Positions 6,309-14,944 of a DNA stretch of 64,000 nucleotides are shown one piece after another. The position numbers and the translations under genes are program-made. This stretch comes from Chryseobacterium foetidum. GTDB taxonomy: Bacteria > Bacteroidota > Bacteroidia > Flavobacteriales > Weeksellaceae. Numbering within the stretch: the stretch's first letter is position 1; each line of letters begins with the position of its first letter. The notes under the pieces were generated by a model. That model did not search any database. It had not been told where the DNA came from and saw only the letters and a program-made list of their open reading frames with translations. The stretch covers positions 434,001-498,000 of the forward strand of contig NZ_JAMXIA010000001.1 in assembly GCF_025457425.1 (NCBI RefSeq), read 5' to 3'.

Positions 6309-9300
6309 CTACATCGTCTCCATCTTAAAGCTCATACTCTCAATCACTTTCAGGATCGCTTCAACTGTATCCATCGATGTTAAACAAGGAACGCCGTTTT
6401 CAACACTCATTCTTCTGATCTGGAAACCGTCTCTTTCAGACTGTTTTCCTTTGGTCATGGTATTGACAACGTACTGAACTTTTCCTTTTTGAATTAAATC
6501 GATCAGGTTGACATCTTCTTCGCCGATTTTGTATCCGATTTTGCATGGAATACCTTTTTCTTCGAAGAATTTTGCCGTTCCTTCCGTTGCCCAGATTCTG
6601 AAACCAACTTCGTGGAATCTTGAAGCCAGATCAGCGGCTTCCTGTTTGTGTTTATCAGCTACCGTGAACAGGATTGAACCGTGCATCGGAACTTTTCTTC
6701 CGGCTGCAACCAATCCTTTGTAGAGTGCTTTTTCCAAAGTCGTGTCTTTCCCCATAACCTCTCCTGTAGACTTCATTTCTGGGCCTAAAGAGATGTCAAC
6801 TTTCGTTAATTTTGAGAATGAGAACACAGGAACTTTTACGAAAACACCTTCTTTATTCGGAACCAATCCGTTTTTGTAGCCTAAATCTTTCAGTTTCTGA
6901 CCTAAAATTGCTTTTGTAGCCAAGTTTGCCATTGGAACATCGGTAATTTTAGACAAGAAAGGAACTGTTCTTGATGAACGAGGATTTACCTCAATCACAT
7001 ATACATTTCCTTCAAAAAGAACATATTGGATATTCATTAAACCAATTACATTCAAGCCTTTAGCTAATCTTTGAGTATAATCTACCAAAGTATCGATTTC
7101 TGCCTGAGAAACATTCTGTGGCGGATACACTGCAATCGAATCACCCGAGTGAACTCCTGCTCTTTCGATGTGTTCCATAATTCCAGGAATGATTACTGTT
7201 TCGCCGTCGCAGATTGCATCGACTTCCACTTCTCTTCCCGTGATGTAACGGTCAACCAAAACCGGCTGATCCGGACTTGCATCTACCGCAAATTCCATGT
7301 AGTGCGCCAATTCTGCTTCAGTGTACACAATTTCCATCGCTCTACCTCCCAAAACGTAGCTTGGACGAACCAAAACCGGATAACCGATTTCGTTTGCAAT
7401 CACAATCGCTTCTTCTTTTGAAGTCGAAGTTTTTCCTAAAGGCTGTGGAATTCCCAGTTCCTGAAGGGCTTTTTCGAATTTATCTCTGTTTTCAGCTCTA
7501 TCCAAATCTTCCAGTGAAGTTCCTAAAATCTGAACACCGTAAGCTGCTAATTTATCTGCTAAATTGATGGCTGTCTGTCCACCAAACTGTACTACGACAC
7601 CTTTTGGTTTTTCAAGGTCGATGATGTTCATTACATCTTCTTCCGTCAAAGGTTCGAAGTATAATTTATCTGAAATCGAGAAGTCTGTAGAAACCGTTTC
7701 AGGATTATTGTTAATGATAATCGCTTCGTAACCCATTTCTTTGATTGCCCAAACCGAATGAACCGTTGCGTAATCAAACTCAACTCCCTGCCCGATTCTG
7801 ATAGGTCCGGAACCTAAAACGATGATTTTCTCTTTGTCTGTAACTACAGATTCGTTTTCTTCCTCGTAAGTTCCGTAGAAATAAGGTGTTTCAGATTCAA
7901 ATTCAGCAGCACAGGTGTCTACCATTTTGTAAACCGGCACAATTCCGTTTTCTTTTCTGAAATTGTAAACCTCTCTCTGCGTAGATTCCCATAAATGAGC
8001 GATATTCTGATCTGAGAAACCTAATTTTTTAGACTGAATTAAAATTTCCTTATCGAATCTGTTATCGGCAATTGTCTTTTCGAAATCAACTAATTTCTTT
8101 AATTTCCAGATGAAGAATTTATCAATTTTACTCCATTCTACGATTTGTTCCCAGTCGTAACCTCTTCTTAAAGCATCACAAATGATAAACAGTCTCTCGT
8201 CATCACAAACTCTGATTCTTCTTTCGATATCTTCGTCCGTTAAAACTGCAGCCTGTTTTGTTTTTAAACCTAAATGTCTCAATCCAGTTTCCAGAGAACG
8301 CACGGCTTTCTGTAAAGACTCTTCGAAATTTCTTCCAATCGCCATTACTTCTCCGGTCGCTTTCATCTGAGTAGACAATCTTCTGTCTGCCGTTTCGAAT
8401 TTGTCGAAAGGAAATCTTGGGAATTTGGTTACCACATAGTCCAAAGCCGGCTCGAAACAAGCGTAAGTTTTTCCTGTAACAGGATTCATGATTTCATCTA
8501 AAGTCAATCCAACAGCGATTTTTGCAGCAATCTTAGCAATCGGATAACCAGTTGCTTTTGATGCCAAAGCCGATGAACGGGAAACTCTTGGATTTACCTC
8601 GATGATGTAGTAATCGAATGAATGCGGGTCTAACGCCAACTGCACGTTACATCCACCTTCGATTCCTAAGGCTCTGATGATTTTCAGTGAAGCGTTTCTC
8701 AACAGCTGATACTCTCTGTCTGAAAGCGTCTGAGAAGGCGCCACAACGATTGAGTCACCTGTGTGAACTCCCACCGGATCTATATTTTCCATGTTACAAA
8801 CCACAATCGCGTTGTCGTTTGCATCACGCATTACTTCGTATTCAATTTCCTTGAAACCTGCGATTGATCTCTCGATCAAACACTGTGTTACCGGACTGTA
8901 TTTCAGACCTAATTCTGCGATTTCCTTTAATTCAGCTTCTGTTGATGCGATTCCACCACCGGTTCCTCCCATGGTGAAGGCTGGACGAACAATTACCGGA
9001 TATCCGATTTCTTCAGCAAAACGAAGCGCTCCTTCTACTGTATTCACGATGTCAGATTCAGGAACGGGTTCATTTAATTCTCTCATCAGTTCACGGAACA
9101 GATCTCTGTCTTCCGCTCTGTTGATCGCTGAAAGTGTAGTTCCCAAAACTTCCACCTTGCACTCTTCAAGAATCCCTGATTTTTCAAGTTCCACCGCCAT
9201 GTTCAGACCTGTTTGTCCGCCAAGTGTTGGTAAAAGTGCATCCGGACGCTCTTTTCTGATGATGTGACTTACAAACTGAAGCGAAATCGGCTCGATGTAA

Positions 9301-9488
9301 ACCTTGTCAGCGATTTCAACATCCGTCATAATCGTTGCAGGATTTGAATTGATCAAAATCACCTTGTAGCCTTCTTCTCTCAGGGAAAGACAGGCCTGCG
9401 TTCCTGCGTAATCAAATTCCGCCGCCTGACCGATGATAATTGGGCCGGAACCGATTACTAAAATTGTTTTTATGTCGTTTCTTTTCAT
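6309..9488 (-). CDS. carB: carbamoyl-phosphate synthase large subunit
   Basis: 1059 residues, full length for CarB. The duplicated architecture is plain: the first half opens with [18 protein letters not shown] and the second with [19 protein letters not shown], each followed by an ATP-grasp domain (for example [13 protein letters not shown] and [14 protein letters not shown]). The C-terminal MGS-like regulatory domain (about 940-1059) contains [15 protein letters not shown]. It makes carbamoyl phosphate from bicarbonate, ATP and ammonia supplied by CarA, feeding pyrimidine and arginine synthesis. It follows carA after a 223-bp gap filled with REP-like repeats, and a strong terminator follows the stop. 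Confidence 0.98.
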   Translation of the reverse strand: MKRNDIKTILVIGSGPIIIGQAAEFDYAGTQACLSLREEGYKVILINSNPATIMTDVEIADKVYIEPISLQFVSHIIRKERPDALLPTLGGQTGLNMAVELEKSGILEECKVEVLGTTLSAINRAEDRDLFRELMRELNEPVPESDIVNTVEGALRFAEEIGYPVIVRPAFTMGGTGGGIASTEAELKEIAELGLKYSPVTQCLIERSIAGFKEIEYEVMRDANDNAIVVCNMENIDPVGVHTGDSIVVAPSQTLSDREYQLLRNASLKIIRALGIEGGCNVQLALDPHSFDYYIIEVNPRVSRSSALASKATGYPIAKIAAKIAVGLTLDEIMNPVTGKTYACFEPALDYVVTKFPRFPFDKFETADRRLSTQMKATGEVMAIGRNFEESLQKAVRSLETGLRHLGLKTKQAAVLTDEDIERRIRVCDDERLFIICDALRRGYDWEQIVEWSKIDKFFIWKLKKLVDFEKTIADNRFDKEILIQSKKLGFSDQNIAHLWESTQREVYNFRKENGIVPVYKMVDTCAAEFESETPYFYGTYEEENESVVTDKEKIIVLGSGPIRIGQGVEFDYATVHSVWAIKEMGYEAIIINNNPETVSTDFSISDKLYFEPLTEEDVMNIIDLEKPKGVVVQFGGQTAINLADKLAAYGVQILGTSLEDLDRAENRDKFEKALQELGIPQPLGKTSTSKEEAIVIANEIGYPVLVRPSYVLGGRAMEIVYTEAELAHYMEFAVDASPDQPVLVDRYITGREVEVDAICDGETVIIPGIMEHIERAGVHSGDSIAVYPPQNVSQAEIDTLVDYTQRLAKGLNVIGLMNIQYVLFEGNVYVIEVNPRSSRTVPFLSKITDVPMANLATKAILGQKLKDLGYKNGLVPNKEGVFVKVPVFSFSKLTKVDISLGPEMKSTGEVMGKDTTLEKALYKGLVAAGRKVPMHGSILFTVADKHKQEAADLASRFHEVGFRIWATEGTAKFFEEKGIPCKIGYKIGEEDVNLIDLIQKGKVQYVVNTMTKGKQSERDGFQIRRMSVENGVPCLTSMDTVEAILKVIESMSFKMETM

Positions 9489-9512
9489 TTTTAAAATTAT
9501 CCTTTTGTTGTT

Positions 9513-9596
9513 GAACCCTTTCGGGTTCGGATGATGATTGTTTCACCATTACCATAGGTTTCACCTACGGCTATTTATATTGAATCCTTCGGATTC
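9513..9596. repeat. REP-like palindrome cluster between carA and carB
   Basis: Three palindromes in a row: GAACCCTTTCGGGTTC (9513-9528), ACCATAGGTTTCACCTACGG (9551-9570) and GAATCCTTCGGATTC (9582-9596). They match the two alternating palindrome types of the array next to the transposase at 20266-20709, in the opposite orientation. The cluster lies inside the transcribed carA-carB spacer. Confidence 0.8.
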
Positions 9597-9616
9597 TTCT
9601 AATTTGCAGCGAATTG

Positions 9617-9700
9617 CCCGCAGCCCGACTTGAGTGGAGCTCTTTTTGTGAGGAGGCACGACGAGCAAAAAAGCGGGAACGGAAGGCGGATAAGCTGCCC
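9617..9700. repeat. GC-rich imperfect palindrome, dispersed flavobacterial repeat type
   Basis: The element runs from CCGCAGCCCGACTTGAGTGG to GCGGATAAGCTGCCC, with GCAGC/GCTGC ends and a GCTCTTTTTGT / GCAAAAAAGC middle. It is distinctly GC-rich against the AT-rich surroundings. It resembles a common Chryseobacterium intergenic repeat from memory, and no second copy lies in this window. It ends 11 bp before the carA stop. Confidence 0.55.
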
Positions 9701-9711
9701 AAATTAATCTT

Positions 9712-10785
9712 CTACTTTTTAAAATCCTCCATCAATGTGATGAAATCATCAAACAAATAATTCGCATCCTCTGGACCCGGGCTCGCTTCAGGGTGATATT
9801 GAACTGAGAAGCAAGGATGAATTTTGTGTTTCAAACCTTCATTTGTTCTGTCATTCAATGCGATATGGGTTTCTATTAAATCTGTTCCTTTAAGACTCTC
9901 CTGATCAACTGCGTAACCGTGATTTTGAGAAGTGATGGCTACTTTATTCTTTTCCAAATCCAAAACAGGGTGATTTCCTCCTCTGTGACCGAATTTTAAT
10001 TTGAAGGTTTTCGCTCCACAAGCCAGTCCAATCAACTGATGTCCAAGGCAAATCCCGAAAATTGGAACTTTTCCTAATAATCCGCGGATCATTTCTAAAG
10101 CGTGTTGGTTGTCTTCAGGATCTCCGGGTCCGTTGGATAACATGATTCCATCTGGATCCATCAACAAAATTTCTTCAGCTGTTGTATCCTGCGAAACTAC
10201 AATAATATCGCAATTTCTTTGAGATAATTCTCTGATTATTCCTAATTTAGAACCAAAATCTACAAGTACTACTTTAAGTCCTCTTCCCGGGTTGGCATAA
10301 GAGGTTTTTGTGGAAACCTGCTCTACCTGATTGGTTGGGAACGTTGTTGATTTTAATTCTTCAACAGTATTGTTTTCGTCTGCATCAGCATTCACGATTT
10401 TTCCTTTTACCACACCTGAATTACGAAGAATTCTTGTCAGTCTTCTGGTATCAATCCCTGAAATTCCTGATAGATTTTTCTTTTTAAACAGTTCCTGTAA
10501 TGTAATCTGTGTTCTGAAATTGGAAGGTAAATCGCAAATTTCCTTTACAATAAGACCTTTGATTGCAGGCTCGATGCTTTCGTAGTCATCACGGTTGATC
10601 CCGTAATTTCCGATCAGCGGATACGTCATGCAAACAATCTGACCGCAGTACGATGGGTCAGAAATCAATTCCTGATATCCCGTCATTCCGGTATTGAAAA
10701 CCACCTCTCCTGCTGTTTCCAAATCTGCTCCGAAACCTTCTCCATGAAATACTTCACCGGACTCCAGTATTAATTTTTTCTTCAT
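9712..10785 (-). CDS. carA: carbamoyl-phosphate synthase small (glutaminase) subunit
   Basis: 357 residues. The N-terminal domain contains NTGMTGYQE and SDPSYCGQIV. The class-I glutamine amidotransferase domain has the nucleophile Cys246 in GICLGHQ and the partner residues His331 and Glu333 in HPEASPGP. It hydrolyses glutamine and channels ammonia to CarB. It lies between pyrB and carB on the same strand, with gaps of 246 and 223 bp that hold palindromic repeats, so it is probably expressed from the attenuated pyrB promoter, though an internal promoter cannot be excluded. Confidence 0.97.
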   Translation of the reverse strand: MKKKLILESGEVFHGEGFGADLETAGEVVFNTGMTGYQELISDPSYCGQIVCMTYPLIGNYGINRDDYESIEPAIKGLIVKEICDLPSNFRTQITLQELFKKKNLSGISGIDTRRLTRILRNSGVVKGKIVNADADENNTVEELKSTTFPTNQVEQVSTKTSYANPGRGLKVVLVDFGSKLGIIRELSQRNCDIIVVSQDTTAEEILLMDPDGIMLSNGPGDPEDNQHALEMIRGLLGKVPIFGICLGHQLIGLACGAKTFKLKFGHRGGNHPVLDLEKNKVAITSQNHGYAVDQESLKGTDLIETHIALNDRTNEGLKHKIHPCFSVQYHPEASPGPEDANYLFDDFITLMEDFKK

Positions 10786-10848
10786 TTTAACTTTTATCTT
10801 TATTTCTATTTTATCCTTCTTTAATTATCTGATATTGTATCGATTACA

Positions 10849-10933
10849 CCCTTTCAGGGCTCGCGCAAATCAGATTTCCTTTCTATTTCCATGGGCTTCA
10901 CCCATGGCTATTGATGGGTCGCCCTTTCAGGGC
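10849..10933. repeat. REP-like palindrome cluster between pyrB and carA
   Basis: CCCTTTCAGGG (10849-10859), CCATGGGCTTCACCCATGG (10889-10907) and GCCCTTTCAGGGC (10921-10933) alternate in the same way as the REP array at 19845-20241, with the sequence diverged in the arms but the palindromes kept. Confidence 0.75.
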
Positions 10934-11031
10934 TTTTCTCAATGATAATTCTTTTTAAAATTCGCTTTAACGAGTTAATTTGTCATTAAATATTAAAAAG
11001 TAAATCACTTGGCTCTTTCTACTTTAACTTT

Positions 11032-11922
11032 TTACTTAAAAGAAAAACCTTTCTCCTCCAAAGCATTTTTCAGAATTGCCATTCTCGCGAAAACACCGTT
11101 CTGCATTTGCTTGAAAATTCTTGAGCGTTCACATTCCACCAAATCGGTATCGATTTCCACACCTCTGTTAATTGGTGCGGGATGCATAATGATAGCTTCT
11201 TTTTTCATGGTTTTTTCTCTTGCTTTCGTCAAACCATATTTTCTGTGATATTCCGAAGCAGAGAAACTCATTTTTGAATCATGTCTTTCATGCTGGATTC
11301 TCAACAACATCAGAACATCCACATCGTGAATCATCTCATCTACAGAAAGATATGTACCGTTAATCAAAGCTCCTTCATCAAACCATTGTTCAGGTCCTGA
11401 AAAGTATACTTTTGCGCCCAATCTTCTTAATGCTTCAGCGTTTGAGTTGGCGACACGGCTGTGTTTTACATCTCCAACGATTCCGATTTTTAAACCTTCA
11501 AATGTTCCGAATTCCTGATAGATCGTAAGCAAATCGAGCATACATTGTGAAGGATGATTTCCCGTTCCGTCGCCACCGTTGATGACTGGAATGTTAATGT
11601 TTTTCAAATCATCAAAATAACGGTCTTTTTTATCTCTGATCACAACAAGATTTACACCGATGCTTTCAATCGTCTTCACGGTATCATATAAACTTTCACC
11701 TTTATTGACAGAACTGTTGGATGCATCAAATGGAACGACCTGCAAACCCAGTTTTCTTTCGGCAACATCGAAGCTTGTTTTGGTTCTTGTGCTGTCTTCG
11801 AAAAACAGATTTGAGCAGAAAACCTCGCCTTCAATTTTGGCAGTTTTTCCATTGGCAAAAGCCAAAGCTTCCGTCAGTATCTTGTTGATTTTCTCTGTAC
11901 TTAGTTCGGTAATCGTAAACAT
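11032..11922 (-). CDS. pyrB: aspartate carbamoyltransferase catalytic subunit
   Basis: 296 residues, slightly shorter than the about 310 of many PyrB proteins. Carbamoyl-phosphate binding motif STRT at 44-47 ([11 protein letters not shown]), the NKGES loop with Lys74, HPSQCMLD at 123-130 and a late [11 protein letters not shown] are all present. It makes N-carbamoyl-aspartate in the second step of pyrimidine synthesis. No regulatory PyrI gene follows. It is the first gene of a leftward pyrB-carA-carB run and is preceded by a leader with a terminator hairpin 21 bp before its ATG, so expression is likely set by attenuation. Confidence 0.97.
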   Translation of the reverse strand: MFTITELSTEKINKILTEALAFANGKTAKIEGEVFCSNLFFEDSTRTKTSFDVAERKLGLQVVPFDASNSSVNKGESLYDTVKTIESIGVNLVVIRDKKDRYFDDLKNINIPVINGGDGTGNHPSQCMLDLLTIYQEFGTFEGLKIGIVGDVKHSRVANSNAEALRRLGAKVYFSGPEQWFDEGALINGTYLSVDEMIHDVDVLMLLRIQHERHDSKMSFSASEYHRKYGLTKAREKTMKKEAIIMHPAPINRGVEIDTDLVECERSRIFKQMQNGVFARMAILKNALEEKGFSFK

Positions 11923-11943
11923 AATATCTTAATTTTTGAACAT

Positions 11944-11971
11944 AAAAAAAGCGAAGAAAATATCTTCGCTT
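11944..11971 (-). terminator. attenuator: intrinsic terminator in the pyrB leader
   Basis: Read leftward: a 9-bp perfect stem (AAGCGAAGA / TCTTCGCTT) with a 5-nt loop followed by seven T, then pyrB ATG 21 bp further on. No gene ends here in this direction except a 23-codon leader ORF, whose stop codon overlaps the 5' arm. This placement before a biosynthetic gene marks it as an attenuator rather than a gene-end terminator. Confidence 0.88.
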
Positions 11972-12041
11972 AAAATAAATAAATATCGTAAAGGGCGTCT
12001 ACGCCCAGTAATTCTAATGATATAAATACTGTGTTATTCAT
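11970..12041 (-). CDS. putative 23-residue leader peptide of the pyrB operon
   Basis: ATG at 12041 opens a 23-codon frame that ends with TAA at 11970-11972, on the 5' arm of the attenuator stem. The last codons (ATT TAT TTA TTT TAA) form a U-rich RNA stretch, and a small hairpin lies eight codons before the stop. A ribosome following the polymerase closely would cover the terminator's 5' arm. This is the geometry of the UTP-sensing pyrBI leader of enterobacteria. The ATG is only 6 bp beyond the -7 promoter box, so translation would be leaderless or nearly so. It is too short for coding statistics, and expression is inferred. Confidence 0.6.
   Translation of the reverse strand: MNNTVFISLELLGVDALYDIYLF
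11993..12006 (-). promoter_or_regulatory. small GC-rich hairpin in the pyrB leader, possible RNA polymerase pause site
   Basis: GGGCG and CGCCC pair around a 4-nt loop, just ahead of the U-rich stretch that precedes the attenuator. In the enterobacterial pyrBI leader a hairpin in this position helps pausing at low UTP; that role here is inference. Confidence 0.55.
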
Positions 12042-12047
12042 TAGGTG

Positions 12048-12078
12048 CAAAGATATAACATTTGGGGGAACTGGCAAA
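12048..12078 (-). promoter_or_regulatory. consensus Bacteroidota promoter of pyrB-carA-carB
   Basis: Read leftward: TTTG (12075-12078), 19 bp, then TATCTTTG (12048-12055), an exact match to TTTG-N19-TAnnTTTG. Transcription would begin around 12040-12044, right at the leader ORF start. Confidence 0.85.
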
Positions 12079-12162
12079 ACCATTTTTAAGATTAAATCAA
12101 ATTATTCCGCATGATCACTTTCATTTTTTAATGCTATTTTTGTTTCATCTCAACATTTTTAT

Positions 12163-12624
12163 ATGGATTTAAAAGACAAAATGATTCTCAGCATTATTCA
12201 GGAAGATTCAACCAATTCTGTGAAAGAAATTTCGGAAAAAATCGGTCTTACCTTTACTCCGACCTATGAACGCATCAAACAGCTGGAGAAACAGGGCGTG
12301 ATTGAAAAGTATGTCGGACTTTTAAACCGTGAAAAATTGGGACTTAACATCGTTGTGTACTGTAACGTGCGTCTGAAAGAGCAGTCTAAAAAGGTTTTAG
12401 AGACTTTTGAGGAAAATATTACGCAATACGATGAAGTGCAGGAAATTATAAGTTTGTCCGGCGAGTATGATTATATGTTGAAAATTATTGCACGGGATAT
12501 CAACTCTTATAATGACTTTGCTGTAAATGTTATTTCAAACATTCCCAATATCGGCCAATATCACAGTTCGATTGTTTTACATGAAGTGAAAAAGTCTACG
12601 AAGTTTAAGATTGATTTAGGGTAA
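12163..12624 (+). CDS. Lrp/AsnC-family transcriptional regulator
   Basis: 153 residues: N-terminal winged HTH (MILSIIQEDSTNSVKEISEKIGLTFTPTYERIKQLEKQGVI) and C-terminal RAM/ligand domain (VVYCNVRLKEQ, ISLSGEYDYMLKIIARD). Members bind amino acids or related metabolites and act as local or global regulators. It is divergent from the pyrB operon, with 121 bp between its start and the leader ORF, so it could influence that promoter, but nothing in the sequence shows an operator. A -7-like TATTTTTG lies at 12135-12142, 20 bp before the ATG. Confidence 0.93.
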   Translation: MDLKDKMILSIIQEDSTNSVKEISEKIGLTFTPTYERIKQLEKQGVIEKYVGLLNREKLGLNIVVYCNVRLKEQSKKVLETFEENITQYDEVQEIISLSGEYDYMLKIIARDINSYNDFAVNVISNIPNIGQYHSSIVLHEVKKSTKFKIDLG

Positions 12625-12868
12625 ATTTCAGTTTAAATTTCAGGCATGAAATGATTTTGAATTTCATTTCGAAGGATCTTTTAAGTGTGAAATCCTTTTC
12701 TTTGTATGGTTATGAATTTATTAACTGGAATTGGTATGCGCTATATCTTTTATTTGTACGAGAATATTTGCTTATTCCCTTAAACACTTTCAGTTTTCAA
12801 AAGTCATTAATTAATATTGAAACTATAATTTCGCTAAATTATTATACATTTGCTAAAATTGTATAGCT

Positions 12869-13285
12869 ATGGAAAATATCTGTCCGAAATGCAAAAATAA
12901 AAATGTTGTAAAAAGTGGAATCATCAATGACAAGCAGCGATTTCATTGCAAAGACTGTAATTATTATTTTACAGTAAAGAAACTCGGGAAGCAGATTGAC
13001 GATTACTATGTAACCAAGGCATTGCAACTGTATCTTGAAGGACTCAGTTTCCGTGAAATTGAGCGTATTATAGGTGTTTCGCACGTTACTGTAAGTTCGT
13101 GGATTAAAAAATACAATATTACAAGACCACCCCATTCTGACTTCCATCCTGTTTATAAAATTTTGAAGCAAAATGAATTAATTGAATACATGAGCAGGGA
13201 AGAAAATATCAAAAATTCAGGACTCATCATCACTCAGTTTGCAGATAAATATATGCTGATTAAATGGGAGAGGTTTAAAAAATGA
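12869..13285 (+). CDS. zinc-ribbon/HTH protein related to the N-terminal part of IS1-type transposases
   Basis: 138 residues. A zinc ribbon with CPKCKNKNVVKSG (5-17) and FHCKDCNYYF (25-34) is followed by an HTH, LEGLSFREIERIIGVSHVTV, and then about 45 residues with no DDE catalytic domain. IS1/IS1595-like elements carry exactly this zinc-ribbon plus HTH block ahead of the catalytic part. No terminal inverted repeats or second frame are seen, so it looks like a domesticated DNA-binding protein. It stands before the porin and carboxylate transporter genes and may regulate them (inference). A TACATTTG -7 box lies at 12845-12852. Confidence 0.7.
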   Translation: MENICPKCKNKNVVKSGIINDKQRFHCKDCNYYFTVKKLGKQIDDYYVTKALQLYLEGLSFREIERIIGVSHVTVSSWIKKYNITRPPHSDFHPVYKILKQNELIEYMSREENIKNSGLIITQFADKYMLIKWERFKK

Positions 13286-13522
13286 TTGATTATTGATAGA
13301 TTATAATTGATAATTAAAAAATCTCATTCTGTTATCCTAAGTACTTTTAGTAAACTAAAAATCAATATTTTAAATATTAATTATATAACTATTCAAAACT
13401 CAAAATTCGTAGTCTAAAATTAAAAACTATATACTAACCATATATATATACTAAATTTTCATAACTAAATTATTAATTACAATTTGGCTTTCACAAAATA
13501 ACAGCCAAAAAATTAATAATTT

Positions 13523-14902
13523 ATGAAGAAAATATTAAGTTTTATTGGATTAGCTTTAATCAGCAGTTCTGCATACGGTCAGGGATCTCCGGATTACGGA
13601 GGTGGTTTAAAAATCAATTTAAATCCTGAAGGAGATAAATACGTAAGATTTATTTTATGGGATCAGTTCTGGATCAGGAACACCGAAATGAACCCCGGAA
13701 GTATGGTTGGAGGCGAACCGACAGATAATACCTGGAATTTAGGAAACCGAAGAGCACGTATTCTTGCATACGCCCAGATTACAAAGCGTTACATGATTAT
13801 GACGCACATCGGAATCAACAATCAAACCTTTATTAACGGAGGCGCAACCGGAACAACCGGAACAGGAGGCTATGGAAATGGTAAAAAACCTCAAATCTTT
13901 TTTCACGACGCGTGGAATGAATATGCCGTTGTAATGCCGGGCGAAGCAGGGAAATTCAGTCTGACTTTGGGAGGTGGACTTCATTATTACATGGGACTTT
14001 CACGTATGACAATGGCTTCCACGCTGAACTTTCTGACTTTGGATTCTCCGGTTTTCAGCTGGCCTTTAATTGATAATTCAGACCAATTTGCAAGACAAAT
14101 GGGCGTTTTTGCAAAAGGTAAATACGGAAAATTTGAATATCGAATGAGTTTAAATAAACCATTTGCGACAGATTTAACTCCGGCCAATACTTTAGTTCCA
14201 GGAAATCAGGTTGCGGTTGATAACAACGGAAATCCCAACTGGTCTAAGGCAGGTTATTTTGAATATCAATTTTTAGATACAGAATCTAATCTTCTTCCTT
14301 TCAAAGTTGGTTCTTATTTGGGAACTAAAAGAGTTTTCAACGTCGGTGCAGGTTTTTACCATCAGGCGGAAGGCACGAGAACTTCTCTTAATTCCAACAT
14401 CGAAAAACACGACATTACCCTACTTTCTGTAGATGCTTTTGCCGATATTCCTTTGGGCGAAGCGAAAAATAAAATGGCAGTTTCTGCTTATGCAGGATAT
14501 TTCAACTATAATTTCGGGCCAAATTATATCAGAAATTTAGGAACCATGAATATCGCAGCCAACGACCCTAATTTTGTCGGTCAAAGAGCTTTGGCAGGTC
14601 CCGGAAATCTTCAACCGATGATTGGAACCGGAAATGTGGTATATGCTCAGGCAGGATTATTATTGCCAAGTCAGGCAGAAAAACCAAAAATCAGAATCCA
14701 GCCTTTTGCTGCTTACACGTATAAAGATTTTGAGGCTTTTGATAAACCTTCTTCACAAATTGATGTGGGAGCCAACTGGTTTTTAGACGGTCATCACGCA
14801 AAAATTACAACACAGTATTCTACGAGACCGGTTTATACAAGCCCGACGGAAAATCCTAAATCTAAAGGAGAATTCATTGTACAGCTTCAGATTTATTTAT
14901 AA
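13523..14902 (+). CDS. outer-membrane beta-barrel protein (porin-like)
   Basis: 459 residues with a signal peptide (MKKILSFIGLALISSSAYG, cut before about Q20), a glycine-rich N-terminal part and many amphipathic strands rich in Tyr/Phe/Asn. It ends in GEFIVQLQIYL, a barrel-type last strand. No plug or TonB box is present. It resembles phosphate/anion-selective porin-like proteins of Bacteroidota. It is followed 42 bp later by an MHS-family symporter, suggesting that it lets the same substrate cross the outer membrane. The upstream 237-bp gap is very AT-rich, with no clear element. Confidence 0.75.
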   Translation: MKKILSFIGLALISSSAYGQGSPDYGGGLKINLNPEGDKYVRFILWDQFWIRNTEMNPGSMVGGEPTDNTWNLGNRRARILAYAQITKRYMIMTHIGINNQTFINGGATGTTGTGGYGNGKKPQIFFHDAWNEYAVVMPGEAGKFSLTLGGGLHYYMGLSRMTMASTLNFLTLDSPVFSWPLIDNSDQFARQMGVFAKGKYGKFEYRMSLNKPFATDLTPANTLVPGNQVAVDNNGNPNWSKAGYFEYQFLDTESNLLPFKVGSYLGTKRVFNVGAGFYHQAEGTRTSLNSNIEKHDITLLSVDAFADIPLGEAKNKMAVSAYAGYFNYNFGPNYIRNLGTMNIAANDPNFVGQRALAGPGNLQPMIGTGNVVYAQAGLLLPSQAEKPKIRIQPFAAYTYKDFEAFDKPSSQIDVGANWFLDGHHAKITTQYSTRPVYTSPTENPKSKGEFIVQLQIYL

Positions 14903-14944
14903 AACTAATTCCATTTAATTTAATTAACAAAAAAATCTATTGAT

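Noticed and set aside
12651..12866. 71-residue ORF between the Lrp gene and the zinc-ribbon gene
   Set aside because: AT-rich, low-complexity composition, overlaps the promoter box of the next gene, no family resemblance.
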